Shown one piece after another: positions 6,526 through 10,581 of a stretch of 10,581 bases of DNA (position 1 is the first letter of the stretch; the number at the start of each line of letters is the position of its first letter). The DNA is from Hoskinsella mucinilytica (GTDB lineage Bacteria > Bacillota_I > Bacilli_A > Erysipelotrichales > Erysipelotrichaceae). The stretch lies in the NCBI RefSeq assembly GCF_045223415.1, contig NZ_JBEQZJ010000071.1:1-10581 (forward strand). The letters run 5' to 3'. Below the pieces are notes generated by a model. That model saw nothing but the letters and a program-made list of their open reading frames with translations, ran no database searches and was not told the DNA's origin. The position numbers were made by a program, and so were the translations under genes.

Positions 6526-7719
6526 CTATGTGATCTTTAAGATAGGATCTTCAAAATACCATGGAGTTTTTCTATCAGTAAGCGTAGCCAATGCCTCTTG
6601 TTGTATCGCAATCACATCAAATCGATATATCCCATTCTCTTTTTGAATATAAAACCGATAAACAGGAAGACGATAAGGTAAAAACGTAATCATCGATTCA
6701 TCGTGTGGATATACCATATCATAACCTACGATTTCATTTTCATTAAATTCAGTATTTTGAAAAGCATAATAATATCCACCTTTTAAAAGAATTGCTTTTG
6801 CTTCCTCAACGGATATCAATGGCATATCCTTCAAATAAATCAATTGATCCACATCATAAAATCTAATCTGAGCAACATAAGTAGTTTCTTCATCTTGATG
6901 AAAAGATGAGGAAGATCCCACAATGGAAAAACTGATAGAAGCCTTTCCTTCTTCATAGATCGGCGCTTTTTCACTCTTTTGTGTGATTATAATTTCATAA
7001 TTGCCTCCTGCGTTTTCTGTAACATGATACATCGCAGATGTAATATCGGCAAGTTTTGTATATAGATCACGATATTGTTTTGCATAATCTAAAATACGAT
7101 CAGAATTATGCAATATAGATGCGGGAATTGACTCTTTAAACTGTAGGATCACTGATGCATCCTCTTCTACCTTCACATAAACTTGTTTATTTTCCAAGAA
7201 GTATTGTCCTGTGATGCTCTTTTGAATTTCTCCTTCTAAGGAAAGGATATGTTTGACTTCTTCCAGTTTTGCTCGATATGTTTCATCACGATATGGATAC
7301 GTATGTCCTAGATTGTCTTTATACTCTCCATAGCGATAAACAGGAAGACTGTCCATCTTAGGATAGGTGTTACCAACTTCTCCTTTCGTATCAGACTTTA
7401 AAATACCGTTTTGCTCATGATAGCCAAAACCCACAAGATAATCATAGTAGATAGGTTTGTATCCCATAAGCTTCTGTATTCCATTGACAAAGGTTCCTTG
7501 CATTTGTGATAAATCTAACCACGCAAGCTCACTAGATAGTTGTAATCGTAAAACAGATAGGACACAAAGACATAAAATGAATGTGGCACATATTGCCATA
7601 ACCTTCGATCTAGGTCTTCTCATTTGTTTTTCTTCTTGCTTAGATAGCGCAGTTTTCAGACTTTGAAGCTGTTGCTCATTCAATTGAAATCGGTCCAACT
7701 CTTCTTTATATTTCTGCAT
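6526..7719 (-). CDS. Single-pass membrane protein, probable anti-sigma factor, 397 aa
   Basis: The role is inferred mainly from context: the gene overlaps the end of an ECF sigma factor gene by 14 bp, the usual place for an anti-sigma factor. The layout fits, with about 38 cytoplasmic residues (charged, helical, Gln- and Leu-rich), one transmembrane segment at about 39-58, then some 335 residues outside the cell. The Cys/His pattern (HxxxCxxC) of zinc anti-sigma domains is absent, so the cytoplasmic part would be of another type. The outer part carries a SLPVYRYGEY stretch near residue 124 and a LPYRLPVYRFYIQ stretch near 346-358, and appears rich in strands. Its ligand is unknown. GGAG sits nine bases before the ATG, inside the sigma gene, so translation is likely coupled. 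No protease-cleavage motif could be assigned. Confidence 0.72.
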   Translation of the reverse strand: MQKYKEELDRFQLNEQQLQSLKTALSKQEEKQMRRPRSKVMAICATFILCLCVLSVLRLQLSSELAWLDLSQMQGTFVNGIQKLMGYKPIYYDYLVGFGYHEQNGILKSDTKGEVGNTYPKMDSLPVYRYGEYKDNLGHTYPYRDETYRAKLEEVKHILSLEGEIQKSITGQYFLENKQVYVKVEEDASVILQFKESIPASILHNSDRILDYAKQYRDLYTKLADITSAMYHVTENAGGNYEIIITQKSEKAPIYEEGKASISFSIVGSSSSFHQDEETTYVAQIRFYDVDQLIYLKDMPLISVEEAKAILLKGGYYYAFQNTEFNENEIVGYDMVYPHDESMITFLPYRLPVYRFYIQKENGIYRFDVIAIQQEALATLTDRKTPWYFEDPILKIT

Positions 7720-8209
7720 CCAAATCTTCTCCTTTCAACATATCCTGTAATCTTTTTCTTGCTCGTTTCAACTGCGTTAAAACAGTTGCCTCTTTTTTAT
7801 CCATCAACTCCGCAATCTCTTTCACACTATAACCCTCATAATAAAACAGATAAATGACATCACGATATTTTTGCGGTAATTTTTTTACATAAGGTAATAT
7901 CACAAATGTTTCTGTTGGTTTTGTGTTAGATGCATATTGATCAAACAATTGTTCATGCTTACGGATACGTTCGTATTTCCAACGATCCTTACACGTATTC
8001 ATTGCGACCTTTAACACCCAAGCTTTTTCCTTTGCGATAGAAGGAAAGATGGGTCTTCTTTTCATTATCTTGATAAAGGTATCTTGCAAGATATCCTGTG
8101 CATCTGCTTCGTTATGCGTATGTTGTAAAATTAGTCGATAGACCATTGAACCATAACGCTCAATTAATTCTTCATTGCTTTGGCAAATCATTCCCTCAGA
8201 TTCCTCCAT
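7706..8209 (-). CDS. ECF-type RNA polymerase sigma factor, 167 aa
   Basis: This directs RNA polymerase to a small set of promoters, typically in answer to envelope signals. It has the two-domain ECF build. Region 2 covers about residues 14-80, with DAQDILQDTFIKIMK at 36-50 and the melting/-10 part near WVLKVAMNTCKDRWK. Region 4 covers about 105-158, with LPQKYRDVIYLFYYEGYSVKEIAEL and a helix-turn-helix ending in VLTQLKRARKRL. There is no regulatory C-terminal extension, and the length is typical. The start is uncertain: the ATG at 8209 has only a distant AAAGGA, while Met7 at 8191 has GGAGG eleven bases ahead, within the first codons. It leads an operon with the membrane protein (14-bp overlap) and the serine hydrolase. 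The leader is unusually purine-rich. Confidence 0.92.
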   Translation of the reverse strand: MEESEGMICQSNEELIERYGSMVYRLILQHTHNEADAQDILQDTFIKIMKRRPIFPSIAKEKAWVLKVAMNTCKDRWKYERIRKHEQLFDQYASNTKPTETFVILPYVKKLPQKYRDVIYLFYYEGYSVKEIAELMDKKEATVLTQLKRARKRLQDMLKGEDLDAEI

Positions 8210-8273
8210 GCCTTTTCGATTCCTTTCTTCTGTCTTTCAATTCTTTGATACTCTTTTTCTTGCTCCTATATAG

Positions 8274-8300
8274 AACGATTTGCCAACTTGAAATATTTCA
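8274..8300 (-). promoter_or_regulatory. Possible ECF-type promoter of the sigma operon
   Basis: Leftward, TGAAAT (8295-8300) and CGTT (8274-8277) are 17 bp apart, resembling the TGAAAC-N16-CGT pattern of Bacillus ECF promoters and so a possible self-activated promoter. No convincing sigma-A promoter was found in this gap for the operon. The match is loose, and the -35 part overlaps the 12-bp palindrome described separately. Confidence 0.3.
8289..8300. promoter_or_regulatory. Perfect 12-bp palindrome, candidate operator
   Basis: TGAAATATTTCA is a perfect palindrome in the divergent region between the sigma operon and the Lrp-type regulator gene. Its AT-rich centre and dyad form suit an Lrp/AsnC-family dimer. 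It lies 30 bp upstream of the candidate -35 of the regulator gene, where an activator could act, and within the region where the sigma operon promoter should be. A chance dyad cannot be excluded. Confidence 0.4.
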
Positions 8301-8329
8301 TTGTTTCCCTGAGCTTTTCAAATTCTTGG

Positions 8330-8358
8330 TTTACTTCATTTGTAATCCATTATACAAT
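8330..8358 (+). promoter_or_regulatory. Candidate promoter of the regulator-aminotransferase operon
   Basis: TTTACT (8330-8335) and TACAAT (8353-8358) are 17 bp apart, with four and five matches of six to the sigma-A consensus. The predicted start is about 25 bases before the ATG at 8389, leaving a short leader with AAGGTGAT as ribosome binding site. Confidence 0.55.
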
Positions 8359-8388
8359 AGATACATATGATAGAAAAGGTGATGAAAT

Positions 8389-8877
8389 ATGAAGACTGAA
8401 TTGTTGCTATCCTTGTTAGAAACGAATGCTAGATACTCTACACGTGATCTTGCAGATGTTTTATTAGAGGATGAAGACAGTGTCATTCACACAATGAGTG
8501 AGCTGGAAAAGAAAAAAATTATATGTGGTTATCACACGATCATCAACTGGGATAAAACCAACAAAGAAAAGGTCATGGCCTTGATTGAGGTAGGGGTAAC
8601 TCCAGAGCGTGATTATGGATATGATAAGATCGCTAAAAATATTTACCGTTATCCTGAGGTAGATACGATGTATCTTATGAGTGGAAAGAGTGAATTTATC
8701 GTCATTATTTATGGAAAAACCATGCAAGAAATCAGCAATTTTGTTGGTACGAAATTAGCTCCTACTCAAAATGTTGTTTCAACGTCTACATTCTTTGTCT
8801 TAAAGGAATATAAGGTCAATGGTGTTGTCTTCGATGAAGAAGAAAAACATCCTGAAAGATTGGTTGTGACTCCCTAA
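8389..8877 (+). CDS. Lrp/AsnC-family transcriptional regulator, 162 aa
   Basis: This is a DNA-binding regulator of amino-acid metabolism. The N-terminal helix-turn-helix spans about residues 5-50 (YSTRDLADVLLEDEDSV, then a recognition helix ending in KKKIICGY). The C-terminal ligand-binding/oligomerisation (RAM) domain spans about 60-145, with MSGKSEFIVIIYG at 97-109 in place of the usual TGxxD loop. The length is normal. The gene overlaps the aminotransferase start by one base (TAATG), so the two are co-transcribed and probably translationally coupled. The same pair occurs in Bacillus subtilis as yugG-yugH (alaR-alaT), where the regulator drives the alanine transaminase gene; a similar role here is inference from order and similarity. 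AAGGTGAT precedes the ATG by five bases. The 12-bp palindrome upstream is a possible binding site. Confidence 0.92.
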   Translation: MKTELLLSLLETNARYSTRDLADVLLEDEDSVIHTMSELEKKKIICGYHTIINWDKTNKEKVMALIEVGVTPERDYGYDKIAKNIYRYPEVDTMYLMSGKSEFIVIIYGKTMQEISNFVGTKLAPTQNVVSTSTFFVLKEYKVNGVVFDEEEKHPERLVVTP

Positions 8878-10043
8878 TGTATAGAAAATTTTTAAGTAAT
8901 AAAGTACAAACGATCAAACCAAGTGGCATCCGTAAGTTTTTTGATCTCGCTAGTCAAATTGAAGGGGTCATTTCGCTTGGTGTAGGTGAACCAGATTTTG
9001 ATACTCCTTGGCATATCAGAGAGGCCGCTATATATTCCATAGAAGAAGGTAGAACACATTATACTGCAAATCAAGGATTATATGAGTTGCGTGAAGAAAT
9101 CGCAGCATATGCCAAACGTCGATTTCAATTAGATTATGATCCAAATGATAACATTATCGTTACGGTTGGTGGTAGTGAAGCAATTGATATTGCAATGAGG
9201 GCATTGGTAGATCCAGGTGATGAAGTAATCTTAATGGAACCATGTTATGTTGCATATACTCCAAGTGTAGAGCTTTGTGGTGCTGTTCCTGTTCATGTAA
9301 AACTTGAACATAAAGATGAATTTAAGCTAACACCTGAGAAATTAGAAGCTGCTTTGACTCCTAAATCGAAGGTGATGCTACTGAATTTCCCATGTAATCC
9401 TACCGGTGGTGTTATGACTCGTGAGGATTATGAAAAGCTTGTGCCTATCATCAAACAGCATGAATTGATCGTTATCAGTGATGAAATTTATGCAGAGCTG
9501 ACCTATGATGGAGAATTCTGTTCCTTGGCTAGCTTCCCTGAAATCAAAGATCAAGTGATTATCATCAATGGATTTTCAAAGGCCTTTGCGATGACAGGTT
9601 GGCGTCTTGGCTATACACTTGCCAATGCAACATTTACTGCCGCAATGAATAAGATTCATCAATATATCATTATGTCTGCGCCAACAGCTGCTCAATATGG
9701 TGCTATTGAAGCCTTGCATAATGGAGATATTCATGTTGCGGAAATGAAAGAAGCCTATGAATCTCGTCGTAATTTTATCACAAAAGGTTTTAATCGCATT
9801 GGATTACCAACCCATTTACCTCATGGCGCTTTCTATATTTTCCCAGATATTCGCTCAACTGGATTGACCAGTGATGAATTCTGTGAAAAACTATTAGAGG
9901 AAGAAAAGGTTGCTTGTGTTCCAGGAACTGCCTTCGGTGATGCAGGAGAAGGGTTCATCCGTGTATCCTATGCCTATAGTATTGAACATATCAAGGAAGC
10001 TATTGAAAGAATCGATCATTTCTTAAAACATCTAAAAGATTGA
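8877..10043 (+). CDS. PLP-dependent class I/II aminotransferase, probably alanine-type (YugH/AlaT-like), 388 aa
   Basis: This cytosolic enzyme moves an amino group between an amino acid and a 2-oxo acid. Fold type I marks are all present: the N-terminal SGIRKFFDLA and ISLGVGEPDF (about 33-41), the YTANQGLYELR segment (62-72), Asn174 in NPTGG, Asp202 and Tyr205 in SDEIY, the PLP Schiff-base Lys235 in NGFSKAFAMTGWRLGY, and Arg362 in FIRVSYA, which binds the substrate carboxylate. The length is full and the reading frame intact. The GEPDFDTPWHIREAA start and GAFYIFPDIRSTGL section recall the YugH/AlaT group, so alanine/glutamate transamination is the best guess; aspartate or aromatic substrates are not excluded. 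The start overlaps the regulator's stop (TAATG) with little ribosome binding site of its own. A strong terminator follows directly. Confidence 0.93.
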   Translation: MYRKFLSNKVQTIKPSGIRKFFDLASQIEGVISLGVGEPDFDTPWHIREAAIYSIEEGRTHYTANQGLYELREEIAAYAKRRFQLDYDPNDNIIVTVGGSEAIDIAMRALVDPGDEVILMEPCYVAYTPSVELCGAVPVHVKLEHKDEFKLTPEKLEAALTPKSKVMLLNFPCNPTGGVMTREDYEKLVPIIKQHELIVISDEIYAELTYDGEFCSLASFPEIKDQVIIINGFSKAFAMTGWRLGYTLANATFTAAMNKIHQYIIMSAPTAAQYGAIEALHNGDIHVAEMKEAYESRRNFITKGFNRIGLPTHLPHGAFYIFPDIRSTGLTSDEFCEKLLEEEKVACVPGTAFGDAGEGFIRVSYAYSIEHIKEAIERIDHFLKHLKD

Positions 10044-10070
10044 TGAGCCTAAAGGTTCATCAGTCTTTTT
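10038..10070 (+). terminator. Rho-independent terminator of the aminotransferase operon
   Basis: GATTGATGAGCC (10038-10049) and GGTTCATCAGTC (10054-10065) pair over 12 bp, including two G-U pairs, around a TAAA loop, followed by five T residues. The hairpin begins in the last codon of the aminotransferase gene. Confidence 0.93.
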
Positions 10071-10103
10071 CATTATTACATAAATTTAAACATCAGATGA
10101 TTA

Positions 10104-10132
10104 GCTTACAATTTCGTTATCCAACTGTAAGC
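10104..10132. repeat. Intergenic inverted repeat
   Basis: GCTTACAATT (10104-10113) and AACTGTAAGC (10123-10132) form a hairpin with a 9-nt loop. As leftward RNA all ten pairs form (one is G-U). As rightward RNA there is one A-C mismatch. No U-tract follows on either side, so it is not a plain terminator. It lies between the aminotransferase terminator and the promoter of the small peptide gene; its role is unknown. Confidence 0.45.
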
Positions 10133-10140
10133 AAAATCCA

Positions 10141-10169
10141 ACGACAATAATCATTTCTTTTATTATACT
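10141..10169 (+). promoter_or_regulatory. Candidate promoter of the 29-aa peptide gene
   Basis: ACGACA (10141-10146) and TATACT (10164-10169) are exactly 17 bp apart, with four and five matches of six to the sigma-A consensus. The predicted start lies about 23 bases before the ATG, leaving a short leader with AGGAGG. Confidence 0.5.
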
Positions 10170-10198
10170 ATATCTGTAATTGTTAGGAGGTCATCCAT

Positions 10199-10288
10199 AT
10201 GATGAAATTATGTCAAGTTTTAAAAGCAATCTTTTGTATTCTATGCCTAGGATATGATGAAACAGCCTTTATTGATCCTACTGCTTAG
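10199..10288 (+). CDS. Candidate small peptide, 29 aa, hydrophobic with three Cys
   Basis: I do not recognise this peptide. Support for expression is good for its size: a full AGGAGG (10185-10190) lies eight bases before the ATG, and a sigma-A-like promoter sits just upstream. The peptide begins MMKLCQVLKA, continues with a hydrophobic IFCILCLG core (residues 11-18; Cys at 5, 13 and 16), and ends in an acidic tail, YDETAFIDPTA. A second ATG follows the first directly. The short basic start, hydrophobic middle and acidic end could suit a membrane-active peptide, a small toxin or a signalling precursor; nothing here decides among them. No processing enzyme, transporter or immunity gene is visible nearby. 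It lies alone between two terminators. Confidence 0.5.
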   Translation: MMKLCQVLKAIFCILCLGYDETAFIDPTA

Positions 10289-10299
10289 ATAAAATAAAT

Positions 10300-10336
10300 G
10301 AAAAAACGAATCAGTATTCCATACATACTGACTCGT
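10300..10336 (-). terminator. Terminator of the Rpn-like gene
   Basis: Leftward, the arms at 10325-10336 and 10306-10317 pair over 12 bp with one G-U pair and a 7-nt loop, followed by six T residues. This suits the leftward gene whose stop is about 33 bases upstream. Read rightward, the same arms form eleven pairs with one A-C mismatch and a poor U-tract, so it may only weakly stop the small peptide transcript. Confidence 0.8.
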
Positions 10337-10368
10337 CTATTTAGTTTCATAAATAAAAGTGTGATATA

Positions 10369-10581
10369 CTAGTTGCCTATTTGTTCAATGGCTACTTTTA
10401 ACTCTTCAACAGAATCATAATCAAATATAAAATCTGTGATGTGATCTAATTGCATTTGATTCAATGTTTTTAGCCATTTTCTTTCATTCTTTCCATATTT
10501 ATTTTGAATAATTTTTTCTAAAAGCTGATATTTTTCTTGTTGTTTACCTAATAATAAGCCTTCACGTTTACCTTTCAATAA
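10369..10581 (-). CDS. C-terminal part of an Rpn/PD-(D/E)XK transposase-like protein (cut by window edge)
   Basis: Seventy codons and a TAG stop are visible; the frame stays open to the last base of the window, and the first TTG is only an internal codon, so the gene begins outside. The Lys/Glu/Gly/Leu-rich start (KGKREGLLLGKQQEKYQ) is the linker typical of Rpn recombination-promoting nucleases and related 'putative transposase' proteins. The last part (KYGKNERKWLKTLNQMQ to VEELKVAIEQIG) resembles the DUF4351-like tail found there. The nuclease domain itself is not in view, so activity cannot be judged. These genes are often multicopy and variable in gut Bacillota. It has a proper terminator at 10300-10336. 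Confidence 0.7.
   Translation of the reverse strand, partial: LLKGKREGLLLGKQQEKYQLLEKIIQNKYGKNERKWLKTLNQMQLDHITDFIFDYDSVEELKVAIEQIGN

Noticed and set aside
8188..8349. Leftward charged, coiled-coil-like reading frame in the sigma leader (possible gene remnant)
   Set aside because: It is broken by a TAG, has no start with a ribosome binding site, and Lys/Glu/Arg-rich translation is expected from any purine-rich stretch.
8098..8370. Rightward 90-codon hydrophobic ORF opposite the sigma gene
   Set aside because: It is the opposite strand of the sigma gene and its purine-rich leader, with no ribosome binding site and no continuity into the regulator gene.
10199..10288. Type I toxin-antitoxin assignment for the 29-residue peptide
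   Set aside because: No convincing leftward promoter for an antisense RNA was found; a TTGACA on that strand (10211-10216) has no -10 at proper spacing.
10199..10288. AgrD-type autoinducer precursor assignment
   Set aside because: The hydrophobic, Cys and acidic parts are only loosely similar, and no AgrB-like processing protein or AgrC/AgrA-like pair is in the window.

Overview
The window looks like chromosomal DNA of a low-GC Gram-positive bacterium (Bacillota). The evidence is AT-rich sequence, AGGAGG-type ribosome binding sites, sigma-A-like promoters, U-tract terminators, lipoproteins, an ECF sigma/anti-sigma pair and an Rpn-type C-terminal tail. A gut Erysipelotrichia-like or clostridial lineage would fit, but that is inference. 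No phage, insertion sequence, CRISPR array, tRNA or rRNA gene was seen.

Left part (1-3150). A 75-residue unknown protein runs rightward into a leftward zinc-ribbon Nudix hydrolase, and the two share a TTAA at their stops. A divergent promoter region follows, then a rightward flippase-like (MprF-type transmembrane) membrane protein. This converges through a two-way terminator on a leftward pair of small, apparently related lipoproteins of unknown function.

Middle part (3150-8210, all leftward). There is a cytosolic unknown protein of 278 residues and then two related class A beta-lactamase-fold serine proteins. One has a lipobox or membrane anchor plus an Ig-like domain. The other is short and membrane-anchored, and is the last gene of an apparent operon with an ECF sigma factor and a single-pass probable anti-sigma factor. 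This resembles an envelope-stress or cell-wall-sensing unit that controls a penicillin-recognising-type protein. The third active-site motif, normally KTG, is KDG or KYG in the two copies.

Right part (8210-10581). The divergent intergenic region carries a perfect 12-bp palindrome. Rightward from it lie an Lrp/AsnC-type regulator and a class I/II aminotransferase that overlap by one base, the same arrangement as yugG-yugH (alaR-alaT) of Bacillus subtilis, and they end at a strong terminator. The remaining 325 bp are not empty: they hold a hairpin, a promoter and a well-initiated 29-codon ORF for a Cys-containing hydrophobic peptide. Last come the terminator and C-terminal tail of a leftward Rpn/PD-(D/E)XK transposase-like gene cut by the window edge.

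The least explained items are the 29-residue peptide, the lipoprotein pair, the 278-residue protein and the sigma/anti-sigma/serine-hydrolase operon with its hairpin over a ribosome binding site.
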